The notes under the pieces are model-generated. The model was not told the DNA's origin. It saw only the letters and a list, made by a program, of their open reading frames with translations, and searched no databases. From VAXT01 sp963728535 (GTDB taxonomy: Bacteria > Actinomycetota > Thermoleophilia > Gaiellales > Gaiellaceae): DNA of 64,000 nt. The position numbers and the translations under genes are program-made. The DNA lies in contig CAVSKK010000001.1 in the NCBI GenBank assembly GCA_963728535.1, positions 1,426,001 through 1,490,000 on the forward strand, read 5' to 3'. This document shows, one piece after another, positions 36,228 through 45,718 of the stretch (position 1 is the first letter of the stretch; each line of letters begins with the position of its first letter).

Positions 36228-36794
36228 TTACGGCTTCGTTACGCCCGCCTCGACTTCTTCCTGCAAAACGCCGACGTACGGGAGATTGCGGTAGCGCTCT
36301 GCAAAGTCGAGTCCGTACCCGACGACGAAGCGGTTCGGAATCTCGAAGCCGATGTACCGAACGGGGACGTCGATCTCGCGCCTGCCCGGCTTCGTGAGGA
36401 GTGCGCAGACCTCGAGCGAGGCCGGCTGACGGGCGCGGAGGTTGCGCATCAGATAGGACAGGGTGAGGCCCGAGTCGACGATGTCTTCGACCACGAGGAC
36501 GTGCCTGCCGTCGAGCGGGATGTCGAGGTCCTTGAGGATCCGGACGACGCCCGAGGAGTCGCTCGCGGCGCCGTAGCTCGAGATCGCCATGAAGTCGACC
36601 TCGCAGGGAACCGTCAGCTGCCGCATGAGGTCGGCCATGAAGAAGACCGCGCCCTTGAGCACGCCCACAAGCAGTAGGTCGCGGCCCTCGTAGTCGCTCG
36701 AGATCTCCTGGCCGAGCTCGGCGACGCGTGCACGCAAGGCCTCCTCCTCCACGAGGACCTCCGAAATTCCTCGCTCGAGCTCAGTCTGCGACAA
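36228..36794 (-). CDS. hpt: Hypoxanthine phosphoribosyltransferase
   Basis: 188 residues if translation starts at TTG 36794, which overlaps tilS by 14 bp; a GTG nearer the conserved VEEEALRARVAELGQEI is possible. PRPP-binding motif HVLVVEDIVDSGLTLSYL near residue 98, substrate loop YGLDFAERYRNLPYVG near 160, and LLLVGVLKGAVFFMADLMR near 40. Makes IMP or GMP from purine bases and PRPP. The tilS-hpt-ftsH order is widely conserved in bacteria. Confidence 0.9.
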   Translation of the reverse strand: MSQTELERGISEVLVEEEALRARVAELGQEISSDYEGRDLLLVGVLKGAVFFMADLMRQLTVPCEVDFMAISSYGAASDSSGVVRILKDLDIPLDGRHVLVVEDIVDSGLTLSYLMRNLRARQPASLEVCALLTKPGRREIDVPVRYIGFEIPNRFVVGYGLDFAERYRNLPYVGVLQEEVEAGVTKP

Positions 36795-37758
36795 GCTCAG
36801 CCTGCACTCCCTCTGCCTCGACGATTCCCGGGACGGCGACGACTTCGTCGCCCCTGACAACAAGTGGCCATGCCTCACGCTCCGATCGCGGGATCTTGGC
36901 GTCCACGAACACGTCCTGGATCTTCTTCGTGCGCCCCGCCAGACGGTCGCCGGGACGCCACCCCCGTACCTTAAGGCCCTTCCGGTCGGACGCGATGCGC
37001 CACGCGCCCCAGCGCACCTCGCCGTGGAGGACGACGGGAGAGCGTTCGAGCCAGACCTGGTCGTACTCGCGCACGACGGCACGTCCGCTGCCGAGGTCGA
37101 GCCGCGTCGAGCCTTCGATCGACTCGAGGAGCTGGACGAGCTCCGGCGGCGCCGTCTTCCGGTCGGCCAGGCGGAGCAGATTGCCTTCCGCGGCCGGGTG
37201 CAGCTGGAGAAGCAGTGGCAGGATCTGCTCACGGATGAGCCCGCGCTTCGTGTCCGTGTTCGACGTGTCTCGCCGAAAGTCGAGGCCCTCGGCGAGGCAG
37301 TACGCCTCGGTGTCGTCACGCCAGCGGTCGAGCAGGGGCCGGACCACGCCGTCTGCGCGCTTCCGGTCGATCCGGCCCGGCGCGCCCGAGGCGACGATGC
37401 GGTAGAGCACGGTCTCGACCTGATCGGAGGCCGTGTGGCCTGTCGCCCGTAGCCGGTTGGTCGCGAACGAGTAGCGGATCTCGCGCAGCTCGTCTTCTGT
37501 CCGCCCACCCCGACCGTCGACAACCTCGGCTCCGAGCGCCTCACGGCAGAACACCGCGTCCTCGTCCGACTCGGGGCCGCGCAGGCCGTGGTCGACGTGA
37601 AGCGCCGAGACCACGTAGCCCAGCTCGCGCAGCACGTGCCAGAGGCAGGTCGAGTCGGAGCCGCCCGAGACGAGGCAGGTGACCTCGCCGCCGGGTGCGA
37701 TCAGCTCGTGCCGGCGGATGTCGGCCTCGACCGCCTTCCGAAAGACCCTGGGCTCCAT
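36781..37758 (-). CDS. tilS: tRNA(Ile)-lysidine synthetase
   Basis: 325 residues. PP-loop ATPase motif LVSGGSDSTCLWHVL at 29-43, VSALHVDHGLRGPESDEDAVFC near 50, ATGHTASDQVETVLYRI near 104. The C-terminal region GWRPGDRLAGRTKKIQDVFVDAKIPRSERE is the tRNA-binding TilS-C part. It makes lysidine at C34 of tRNA-Ile2 so that AUA is read as Ile. Essential in most bacteria. First gene of the tilS-hpt-ftsH run. Confidence 0.95.
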   Translation of the reverse strand: MEPRVFRKAVEADIRRHELIAPGGEVTCLVSGGSDSTCLWHVLRELGYVVSALHVDHGLRGPESDEDAVFCREALGAEVVDGRGGRTEDELREIRYSFATNRLRATGHTASDQVETVLYRIVASGAPGRIDRKRADGVVRPLLDRWRDDTEAYCLAEGLDFRRDTSNTDTKRGLIREQILPLLLQLHPAAEGNLLRLADRKTAPPELVQLLESIEGSTRLDLGSGRAVVREYDQVWLERSPVVLHGEVRWGAWRIASDRKGLKVRGWRPGDRLAGRTKKIQDVFVDAKIPRSEREAWPLVVRGDEVVAVPGIVEAEGVQAELVAD

Positions 37759-37787
37759 GGGTAAACGTTAGTCGAACAGGCCGCGGC

Positions 37788-38561
37788 TCAGAAGAGCACG
37801 CTGCGGTAGGTGCCGGCCCGGCGCATCCCGATCTTCTCGTACAGGCGGATCGCGGCGGCGTTCTCGGGGCGGACGAAGAGGCACACCGTCGGCGTCCGCT
37901 CGAGGAGCAGCCGGCAGAGATCGGTGATCCCGCGCGTCGCGTGGCCCTCCCTGCGCACCTCGGGATCGACCCAGACCTGCTGGAGCTGGACCGCGCTCGG
38001 AGTCCAGGCGGAGGCTTCTGCCTTGAAGAGGATCGTCCCGCCCTCGACCCAGAGCCAGGAGCGCCCGTCCCGGATCTGCGCCACGGTGCGAAGCCGGAAC
38101 GCGTCCGGGTCACGCTCGAGCGGGTCGACACCGAGCTCCTCAAGGTGCGTCGCCGCGCAGGCCGGCAACAGCAGGTCGAGATCCTCGATCCTCGCCGGGC
38201 GTAGACCGCTCGAGCTCCCGTCGGGCGACTGCTCGATGGCGTAGACGGGCTGGCCGGGGCGATCCTCGCGCGGCCCGGGCATGACCCGTCGAGCCGCAGC
38301 CCAGAGGTCGCTCACCGCGCCCGCCTCGCCGATGATCATCCGGGTCGCATGGACGGCGGCCTCCCCGGCGAACGCTTCACAGCCTCGCCCGGACGGCACG
38401 ACGTTTGCGCCGAAGTAGCAGAGCGCGGCGAGGCCCTGCTCGCCCTCGACCGCACGGAAGCGGGCAACGCCCCGCCGGGCGGCGTCCTCGAGGAAGACGC
38501 GCTCGATCGGATCCTCGGCGCAGAAGGCGAGGATCTCGTCCGTGGTGGGATCCGTCAGCAT
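37788..38561 (-). CDS. GNAT family N-acetyltransferase with N-terminal DUF4081-like domain
   Basis: 257 residues. The C-terminal half is a GNAT fold: LQQVWVDPEVRREGHATRGITDLCRLLLE carries the acetyl-CoA loop (R-x2-G-x-A), followed by VCLFVRPENAAAIRLYEKIGMRRAGTYRSVLF. The N-terminal half (FRAVEGEQGLAALCYFGANVVPSG) matches the partner domain seen in actinobacterial DUF4081-GNAT proteins. Substrate unknown; may be a protein or metabolite amine. Diverges from deoD across 29 bp. Confidence 0.8.
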   Translation of the reverse strand: MLTDPTTDEILAFCAEDPIERVFLEDAARRGVARFRAVEGEQGLAALCYFGANVVPSGRGCEAFAGEAAVHATRMIIGEAGAVSDLWAAARRVMPGPREDRPGQPVYAIEQSPDGSSSGLRPARIEDLDLLLPACAATHLEELGVDPLERDPDAFRLRTVAQIRDGRSWLWVEGGTILFKAEASAWTPSAVQLQQVWVDPEVRREGHATRGITDLCRLLLERTPTVCLFVRPENAAAIRLYEKIGMRRAGTYRSVLF

Positions 38562-38578
38562 CCAGTGAACTATCGCAA

Positions 38579-38584
38579 TAGGGT
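38579..38584 (+). promoter_or_regulatory. -10 box TAGGGT for leaderless deoD
   Basis: TAGGGT is followed by TTCCGC and then the deoD GTG at 38591, matching the short-leader pattern seen repeatedly in this window. No clear -35. Confidence 0.4.
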
Positions 38585-38590
38585 TTCCGC

Positions 38591-39307
38591 GTGCCGATTC
38601 ACGTGAGAGCCGAGCAAGGCGAGTACGCCGAGGCGTGCCTGCTGCCCGGAGACCCGCTCCGGGCGAAGTACATCGCCGAGACGTACCTCGAGAACGCCGT
38701 CCAGCGGAACGCCGAGCGCGGCCTCCTCGGATACACCGGCGAGTACGAAGGCAGGCCGGTCTCGGTGCAGGCGACCGGGATGGGCTGCCCGACCGCTGCG
38801 ATCGTGATGGAGGAGCTCGTGCAGCTCGGCGTCAAGCGCTTCCTGCGGGTCGGGACCTGCGGCGGCCTGCAGCCGGACCTCGAGCTCGGCGACCTGATCG
38901 TCGCGCTGACCGCGGTCCCGGCCGACGGCACCGCCCGCCACTACGTGGGCGGCGACCCGCACTGCCCGACCGCGGACTGGGAGCTCGTTCACGGGGCCGT
39001 CCACGCGGCCAAGGAGCTCAAGCAGCCGATGCGCGTCGGGGCGATCGCCTCATCGGACACGTTCTACGACCCGGACGAGGGGCGGCACGAGCGCTGGTCG
39101 TCGCGCGGCGTGCTCGCCGTCGAGATGGAGGCGGCGGTCATCTTCACGATCGGAGCACTGCGCAAGGTGCAGGCGGGCTGCCTGCTAACGGTCAGCGACA
39201 TCATCGTCGGCGGATCGTTCACCAGGATCTCGGACGAGGATCTCCAGGCTGCAGTCGACCGGATGACCCGCGTCGCGCTGGCGACGGTCACGTCGGACTC
39301 TCATTAG
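38591..39307 (+). CDS. deoD: Purine-nucleoside phosphorylase, DeoD type
   Basis: 238 residues. PNP/UDP family 1 motifs: CLLPGDPLRAKYIAETYL near 15, the DeoD signature GMGCPTAAIVMEELVQLGVKRFLRVGTCGGL near 62-92, and the active-site LAVEMEAAVIFTIGAL near 176. Phosphorolysis of purine (deoxy)nucleosides to base and (deoxy)ribose 1-phosphate, feeding salvage with Hpt. GTG start. Its last five bases overlap the next gene, which seems to use an ATT start. Confidence 0.92.
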   Translation: MPIHVRAEQGEYAEACLLPGDPLRAKYIAETYLENAVQRNAERGLLGYTGEYEGRPVSVQATGMGCPTAAIVMEELVQLGVKRFLRVGTCGGLQPDLELGDLIVALTAVPADGTARHYVGGDPHCPTADWELVHGAVHAAKELKQPMRVGAIASSDTFYDPDEGRHERWSSRGVLAVEMEAAVIFTIGALRKVQAGCLLTVSDIIVGGSFTRISDEDLQAAVDRMTRVALATVTSDSH

Positions 39308-40214
39308 CGAGATCGCCTTCCTCGTCAACCCAGCGTCCGACAACGGCGCGACCGGGAAGCGCTGGCCGGAGATCGCGCGGCTCGCGGCCGAGCGCGGCCT
39401 GAGCGGCGATACTTTCATCTCCGAGCGGCCCGGGCACCTCGTCGAGCTCGCCGGTCAGGCTGCGGCGGGAGGCGCGCGCCTCCTCGTCGCCGTCGGTGGG
39501 GACGGAACCGTGAACGAGATCGTCAACGGCATCGCGGCCTTCGAGGGAGTCGAGCTTGCGATCGTCCACCGCGGCACCGGCGGCGACTTCGTGCGCACGT
39601 TCGGCATCCCGCACGGCATCGAGGGAGCGCTCGAGGTCGCTCGCAACGGAAGCACCACCGCCGTCGACCTCGGGCGGGCGACCCTCCGGACCTGGGCCGG
39701 ACGCGAGGACACGACCTGGTTCGCGAACGTCGCGAGCGCGGGGATGAGCGGCGCGATCGCCAAGCGCGTCAACGAGAGCGGAAAGGCCCTTGGCGGGAAG
39801 CTCAGCTACGCCTGGAGCACCGTTGCGGTCTTTGCCCGCTGGCGGAATGCAGAGGTGACGGTCTCCGTCGACGGCGAGGAGCGGAGTGGAGCGATGTACG
39901 ACGTCATCGTGGCGAACGGCCGCTATCTCGGAGGCGGCATGAAGATCTGTCCGGACGCGGAGCCTGCCGACGGGCTCTTCGACGTCCTCCTGATCGGCGA
40001 CATCTCGAAGCGAGACCTCGTCATGACGCTGCCGAAGATCTACCGGGGCACGCACCTGCCCCACCCCAGGGCCGAGCTGCTGCGCGGGGCCAGAGTCTCG
40101 ATCGACGCCCCGATCGCCCTGCCCGTGCAGCTCGACGGCGAGCAGCCGGGAACGACTCCCGCGACGTTCGACGTCGTACCGGGCGCCCTGCGCCTAAGAG
40201 TTCCTGCCGCCTAG
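39303..40214 (+). CDS. Diacylglycerol kinase-like lipid kinase with an apparent ATT start
   Basis: 303 residues if ATT 39303 is the initiator (reads I/M-SEIAFLVNPASDNGATG). The first residues are the conserved kinase N-terminus, an in-frame TGA lies at 39264, and no ATG, GTG, TTG or CTG falls between that stop and the nucleotide-binding loop. Later motifs: LLVAVGGDGTVNEIVNGIAAF near 64, IVHRGTGGDFVRTF near 88, and YLGGGMKICPDAEPADGLFDVLLI near 207. Such enzymes phosphorylate diacylglycerol or related lipids. ATG/GTG starts at 39510 would delete the active site. Probably coupled to deoD. Confidence 0.85.
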   Translation: MSEIAFLVNPASDNGATGKRWPEIARLAAERGLSGDTFISERPGHLVELAGQAAAGGARLLVAVGGDGTVNEIVNGIAAFEGVELAIVHRGTGGDFVRTFGIPHGIEGALEVARNGSTTAVDLGRATLRTWAGREDTTWFANVASAGMSGAIAKRVNESGKALGGKLSYAWSTVAVFARWRNAEVTVSVDGEERSGAMYDVIVANGRYLGGGMKICPDAEPADGLFDVLLIGDISKRDLVMTLPKIYRGTHLPHPRAELLRGARVSIDAPIALPVQLDGEQPGTTPATFDVVPGALRLRVPAA

Positions 40215-40522
40215 CTCGAGCTGGGCGGCCGGGGTGCCTTCGCGGTCGACGCGCGCGAAGAGGTGGTGCGCTTGGTCGCCGGTCGCTTACGGGCCTTCGG
40301 CTTGCCCTCGAGCTTGGCGACGCGCTTCTCGATCGACGTGACCCTCTTCTCGAGCGGGCCGAGGCCGCGAAGTTGCTTCTGGACGTCGTCCAGGCGCTTG
40401 GTGAGCTGAGTCGTTCGGTCGAGGAGGTTCTTTGCGCCGGGAATTTCGCTGATGCGCCCGACGAACAGCTCCCCGCGATCCGCGAGCCGGCTGAACAGGT
40501 CCTTGTTCTTTTGTTGCGCCAT
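40211..40522 (-). CDS. Small helical protein with basic tail
   Basis: 103 residues. An amphipathic, probably coiled-coil segment (about 27-72: LLDRTTQLTKRLDDVQKQLRGLGPLEKRVTSIEKRVAKLE) is followed by a Lys/Arg/Ser/Thr-rich tail KARKRPATKRTTSSRASTAK. The tail resembles nucleic-acid-binding histone-like extensions, but I do not recognise the family. ATG start with GAAAGGCTC upstream. Its stop shares CTAG with the convergent lipid kinase. Confidence 0.65.
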   Translation of the reverse strand: MAQQKNKDLFSRLADRGELFVGRISEIPGAKNLLDRTTQLTKRLDDVQKQLRGLGPLEKRVTSIEKRVAKLEGKPKARKRPATKRTTSSRASTAKAPRPPSSS

Positions 40523-40623
40523 TTGCAGAGCCTTTCGTCGTGGTCCTCATGGACACCTTACCGCCGAGGCGCCGCCGCTAATCCTCCGTCGCTAACCAGC
40601 CGAAAGATTAAGCGTCCGAATGT

Positions 40624-40637
40624 TGAACAGATGTTCA
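40624..40637. promoter_or_regulatory. Palindrome TGAACA-GA-TGTTCA, LexA/SOS-box-like
   Basis: A perfect 14-bp palindrome containing GAAC-N4-GTTC, the core of actinobacterial and Bacillus LexA sites. It lies between the divergent starts at 40522 and 40696/40705, about 100 bp upstream of the first and 60 bp upstream of the second. The flanking bases deviate from the full TCGAAC-N4-GTTCGA consensus. Confidence 0.4.
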
Positions 40638-40695
40638 CCGAACCGTCACCGCTTTGGGGGACGCAACCACCGATGTGCGAGCTAGCCTGAGAGGA

Positions 40696-40854
40696 ATGGC
40701 ACAGATGAGTAACAAGAAGGTGCACCGCCACACGGAGGAGACGAAGCACGTCCTTCGCCAGCGGGCCGGCGTCCCGTACGAGGCCGAGCGCAAAGTGTGC
40801 TCGTCGTGCCGGGCAGTGCTGGACGAGCGGCTTCTCCGCCGCATGGCCGCCTAG
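40696..40854 (+). CDS. Small CxxC protein
   Basis: 52 residues from ATG 40696, or 49 from ATG 40705 (MSNKKVHRHTEETKHVLRQRAG). GAGAGGA lies ten bases before 40705, while TAGCCT lies seven bases before 40696, so either a Shine-Dalgarno or a leaderless start is possible. It has one CSSC motif and a basic C-terminus, suggesting a small zinc- or redox-active protein. Family not recognised. A LexA-like palindrome lies about 60 bp upstream. Confidence 0.6.
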   Translation: MAQMSNKKVHRHTEETKHVLRQRAGVPYEAERKVCSSCRAVLDERLLRRMAA

Positions 40855-40907
40855 CCACCTCTTCCGGGCGGCGTGCGCAGTGCGGACGCCGCTGCGATGC
40901 TAGGGGC

Positions 40908-41324
40908 GTGACCGACTTCAGGTTCTCGAACGATGTCACGGTCCGCTTCGCGGAGACCGACGCACAGGGCATCGCTCATCACGCCGCCTACCTCGTCTGG
41001 TTCGAGACGACGAGGATCGAGTACCTGCGCCGGTTCCGCGGCGGCTACCTCGGCCTTCGCGAGGAAGGCGTCGACGCCATGACGCTCGAGGCTCATGCGC
41101 GCTACCTCGCGCCCGCGGGCTTCGACGACCGGCTCACGATCCGGGCTCGCTGTAGCGACGTGCGAGGCGCTCGCTTCCGCTTCGACTACTCCGTCGAGCG
41201 CGACGGGGACACGGTCGCGGACGGCTGGACGACGCACGCGTGCGTCTCGGTCGGCGACCACCGGCCCACGCGGGTACCCACGTGGCTGGCCGAAGCGATC
41301 GCGGAGGCGGAGGCCGAGGCCTAG
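40908..41324 (+). CDS. Acyl-CoA thioesterase, hotdog fold (YbgC/4HBT-like)
   Basis: 138 residues from GTG 40908. The 4HBT motif VRFAETDAQGIAHHAAYLVWFETTRIEYLR near residue 10 contains the catalytic Asp and the conserved Gly and Tyr; the long helix and DDRLTIRARCSDVRGARFRFDYSV strand follow. Hydrolyses acyl-CoA thioesters; chain length unknown. Close to two acyl-CoA dehydrogenases, which fits fatty-acid turnover. Its stop shares CTAG with the convergent VanW gene. Confidence 0.85.
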   Translation: MTDFRFSNDVTVRFAETDAQGIAHHAAYLVWFETTRIEYLRRFRGGYLGLREEGVDAMTLEAHARYLAPAGFDDRLTIRARCSDVRGARFRFDYSVERDGDTVADGWTTHACVSVGDHRPTRVPTWLAEAIAEAEAEA

Positions 41325-43177
41325 GGAGCCGGAGGCGAGGGCGGAGGCTCGACCGGAGGCGGTGGGGGCGGCGGTGCCTTCTTCTTCTTCTTGGCCGGGG
41401 GCTCCGGCGGCGGTGCGGGCTTCGTCCCATAGCGGACCACACGAGGCTCGGAAACGTACGCCGAGTACCAGGTGTGGTCGTACATCAGCTTTCCCTCCGA
41501 CGTGTAGACACGGCGACGCACGTTCGTCGAGCGCGAGGGCGAGCCGTACTCCTCGAGCGCGGTCTCGCCGACCTGCAGATTCGGGTCCGGCACCCTCTTG
41601 ACGCGCGGGTCGCCCGTGACGACGAGCGGTGAGACTTCGCTCTCGACGCGTCGGTGCTGGGGGGTTCCGTAGAGCGCCACCGTCAGCGATGACGAGCCGA
41701 CGAAGGTCCGCAGCCACAGCCAGTGACCGGTGTCGTTCTCGAACTTGAGGTCGGTGTCGGGATAGTTCACCGTCGCGTCGCGCCCGAGTGGGTAGTGGCT
41801 GATGTACAGCGCGTGGTTCGTGCGCTCGGTGATCGACAGGCCGGCGTCGTAGGCGGCATTGAACGTCGTCGTCGAGACCTGGCAGATGCCGCCACCGAGG
41901 CCCGTCTTGAGCTCACCGTTGATGATCACGGGCGCCTCGAGGAATCCCTTGTCCGAGGTGCGTTCGCCCGTCGTCCCGTTGAACGAGAACTCTTCGCCCG
42001 GCGCGATGAAGTGGTCGTCGATCAGGTGCGCGACAAGCTGGACGTTGTGGATGCGGTTCGGTACGCCGCCGTAGACCGTCTCGTAGGCACCCACGAGCCC
42101 GGTGATCCCCATCGCCCTCGCGTCGCGCGTCGTGCGCTCGGGGGCGGCCGAGATGACCACGAGGTCTGCGCGCCGGTTCGAGCTCGAGAGCATCGCGGAG
42201 AGCAGGTTGCGCTTGGTGTCCTCGACATCGACCCTCCGTCCGGGCTCGGCCGGGACGACTCGAACGCGGTTCCCAGCGCCGATGCGGAAGGTCGCGTTCC
42301 TCGGCGGATGTCCGATTCGCTTCCGGAGATTGGTGAAGAAATGGGGCGCGAGCGGGCCGGCAAGCGTTAACTCGGTCGAGCCGTTCCGAGGCAGGGCGAG
42401 CAGCCTGGCGATCTTCGCGCGCGTCAGGTGCCAGGAAGCACGGCTTTCGAACGAAAGATCGACAGGGGCCGACAGGGCGGTCTCGGCCTTCACCTTGGCG
42501 CCGGCGAGATCGGCCGTAGAGAGCTGAGGGCGATCGGCTCGCAGGGGAAGCGCGACGGGCTCGCGCGCGAGCCCGGTCAGCGCCCGAACGAGCACTCGCT
42601 GCGCCTCGCTCCGGTCGAGAACCGTGCCAGCTTGGCCCGGCACGACCTCGGGCTCGGAGGCGCGAAGTCGGAGATAGGGCTCGGCTCGTGGGCGGTTGAC
42701 CGCCTTGGCGAAACGCGTCACGTACGAGTCGATTGCGGTCTGGTAGACCGTCGCCCTCGGCGCGACCTCGCCGCCGAAGACCCGGACACCGAGACGCTTC
42801 AGGCCCCGGATCGGGCCGAAGCCCTCTCCCTGCTGCCGTGCGGCCTCGACCGCTGCCGCCCAGTCGACCTCGGCGACGACCGCGTCGGGCTTCACACGCC
42901 AGCGCTTGCCGTTGGCCGTGAAGACGACGGGCACCCGGCCGAGCTCGCGCGAACGCTGCTTGAGCATGGCCCGTGCTTCGGTGGCAGTCAGCCCGGAGAC
43001 GTCGACGCCGGCGATCTCGGATCCGGCCGGCAACCGCTCCGGGGAGCCCGCGAAGGCCAGTCCGAGCGTAGTCGCGCCGAGAATCAGGACCGCGGCAAGG
43101 AACAGGCTCCACTGCCAAAGAAGCCGCACCCGGGCACGCCTACGCCGACGGGCGCGGGGAAGATGAGCGGCCCGCAC
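41321..43177 (-). CDS. VanW family protein with peptidoglycan-binding-like and G5-like regions
   Basis: 618 residues from GTG 43177. A short Arg-rich cytoplasmic start and one membrane helix (about 20-42) are followed by repeated peptidoglycan-binding-type domains (GVDVSGLTATEARAMLKQRSREL near 55, repeated near 225), the VanW domain (TGLVGAYETVYGG to FENDTGHWLWLRTFVGSSSLTVALYG), a G5-like segment, and a Lys/Pro-rich tail. Anchored outside the membrane, likely acting at the cell wall. VanW proteins have no settled biochemical role. The tail shares its stop with the thioesterase gene. Confidence 0.87.
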   Translation of the reverse strand: MRAAHLPRARRRRRARVRLLWQWSLFLAAVLILGATTLGLAFAGSPERLPAGSEIAGVDVSGLTATEARAMLKQRSRELGRVPVVFTANGKRWRVKPDAVVAEVDWAAAVEAARQQGEGFGPIRGLKRLGVRVFGGEVAPRATVYQTAIDSYVTRFAKAVNRPRAEPYLRLRASEPEVVPGQAGTVLDRSEAQRVLVRALTGLAREPVALPLRADRPQLSTADLAGAKVKAETALSAPVDLSFESRASWHLTRAKIARLLALPRNGSTELTLAGPLAPHFFTNLRKRIGHPPRNATFRIGAGNRVRVVPAEPGRRVDVEDTKRNLLSAMLSSSNRRADLVVISAAPERTTRDARAMGITGLVGAYETVYGGVPNRIHNVQLVAHLIDDHFIAPGEEFSFNGTTGERTSDKGFLEAPVIINGELKTGLGGGICQVSTTTFNAAYDAGLSITERTNHALYISHYPLGRDATVNYPDTDLKFENDTGHWLWLRTFVGSSSLTVALYGTPQHRRVESEVSPLVVTGDPRVKRVPDPNLQVGETALEEYGSPSRSTNVRRRVYTSEGKLMYDHTWYSAYVSEPRVVRYGTKPAPPPEPPAKKKKKAPPPPPPPVEPPPSPPAP

Positions 43178-43214
43178 CGACAAGACCCTCAGTGTAGCGC
43201 CAGCGTCAGCCGAT

Positions 43215-44393
<1,179 letters not shown>

Positions 44394-44426
44394 TCCGCCT
44401 GGCTCTCCGAGCCGAATCGTCGCGCT

Positions 44427-44446
44427 GATTGACTAGTCAGTCAATC
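44427..44446. promoter_or_regulatory. Perfect palindrome GATTGACT-AGTC-AGTCAATC between two acyl-CoA dehydrogenase genes
   Basis: Two perfect 8-bp arms separated by four bases. On the minus strand it supplies TTGACT, 17 bp before GACGAT, a plausible promoter for the gene starting at 44393. The site is 34 bp from that start and 51 bp from the other gene's start at 44497. Size and symmetry resemble operators of TetR-family repressors of fatty-acid degradation. Confidence 0.65.
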
Positions 44447-44484
44447 GTACCCGGGTGAGTCGCAGAGTCAAAGGCGCCGACCCG

Positions 44485-44490
44485 TAGACT
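44485..44490 (+). promoter_or_regulatory. -10 box TAGACT for a leaderless acyl-CoA dehydrogenase
   Basis: TAGACT, then CCGCCG, then ATG 44497. Same layout as at 12393-12407. Confidence 0.45.
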
Positions 44491-44496
44491 CCGCCG

Positions 44497-45714
44497 ATGG
44501 ACTTCGGGCTGACCGACGAGCAGCGCCTCACCCAGGACACGGTTCGTTCCTTCGTCGACGAGCGCGTGCTCCCGAACGCGATCGAGAACGACATCAACCA
44601 CCACCTCGACATGGGCGTGATCGAGGGGATGGCGGAGCTGGGGCTGCTCGGAATCGTGATTCCGGAGGAGTACGGCGGCGCGGGCCTCGATTTCGTCTCC
44701 GAAGCGCTCGTCTGCGAGGAGATCGAGCGCGGTGAGGCCGCGTTCCGGACGCTGATCTCCGTCCACGTCGGGCTCAACTCGCTCGCGCTCCTCCGCTACG
44801 GCAGCGAGGACCAGAAGCAGCAGTGGCTCGCGCCTCAGGCGCGCGGCGAGAAGCTCGCCTGCTTCGGGCTGACCGAGCCCGCCGCGGGCTCCGACGTCGC
44901 CGCGATGAAGAGCACCGCCCGCCGCGAGGGCGACGTGTATGTCCTCAATGGCTCGAAGAACTGGATCTCGTACGCAACAGTCGCCGACCACGCGCTCGTC
45001 TTCGCGAAGACCGATCCGTCGGCGAAGCACAAAGGCATCTCGGCGTTCCTGCTCGAGAAAGGCATGTCCGGGCTCAGCTCGGCAGACACGGAGCACAAGC
45101 TGGGGATCTGGGCAGGCTCCACTGGCGAGCTCTTCTTCGAGAACGTCGAGGTGCCCGCGGAAAATCTCGTCGGCGAGGAGGGCCAGGGCTTCGAGATCGC
45201 GATGTACGGCCTCGATCAGGGCCGCTTCACGGTCGCGGCCGGCGCTTGCGGGGTCGTCCGGGCGATGCTCGAGCGCTCCGTCGAGTACGCGCGCGAGCGT
45301 CAGACCTTCGGGGAGTCGATCGGGCGCTACCAGTTCGTCCAGGACATGATCGCCGAGATGGTCCTGGGCTACGAGACGTCGAAGCTGCTGGTGATGCAGG
45401 CCGCGTGGCTCAAGAACGAGGGCAAGCGGAACACGCGCGAGACCTCACTCGCGAAGTGGCACGCGACCGAGTCCGCGTTCCGGGCGGCGCACCTCGCGAT
45501 CCAGGTGCACGGCGCCTACGGGTACTCCGCGGAGTACGGGATCGAGCGCTACTTCCGGAACGCGCGGGCGCCGATCATCTACGAGGGCACGACGCAGATC
45601 CACAAGATGATGCAGGCCGAGCACGCGCTCGGCTATCGCAACCTGAACGGCGAGGGCGGAGACGTCTCGCCGATCGCCTCGTGGGCGCCTGCACTCGACC
45701 AGGCACGCGGCTAG
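44497..45714 (+). CDS. Acyl-CoA dehydrogenase
   Basis: 405 residues. MDFGLTDEQRLTQDTVRSFVDERV start; ACFGLTEPAAGSDVAAMKS near 124; flavin-contact WISYATVADHALVFAKTD near 155; C-terminal VHGAYGYSAEYGIERYFRNARAPIIYEGTTQIHKMMQAEHALGYR with the catalytic Glu in IYEGTTQI. Related to glutaryl/short-chain type dehydrogenases, but substrate is not certain. Divergent from the other dehydrogenase and followed after four bases by a secreted-protein gene. Confidence 0.93.
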   Translation: MDFGLTDEQRLTQDTVRSFVDERVLPNAIENDINHHLDMGVIEGMAELGLLGIVIPEEYGGAGLDFVSEALVCEEIERGEAAFRTLISVHVGLNSLALLRYGSEDQKQQWLAPQARGEKLACFGLTEPAAGSDVAAMKSTARREGDVYVLNGSKNWISYATVADHALVFAKTDPSAKHKGISAFLLEKGMSGLSSADTEHKLGIWAGSTGELFFENVEVPAENLVGEEGQGFEIAMYGLDQGRFTVAAGACGVVRAMLERSVEYARERQTFGESIGRYQFVQDMIAEMVLGYETSKLLVMQAAWLKNEGKRNTRETSLAKWHATESAFRAAHLAIQVHGAYGYSAEYGIERYFRNARAPIIYEGTTQIHKMMQAEHALGYRNLNGEGGDVSPIASWAPALDQARG

Positions 45715-45718
45715 TCCT

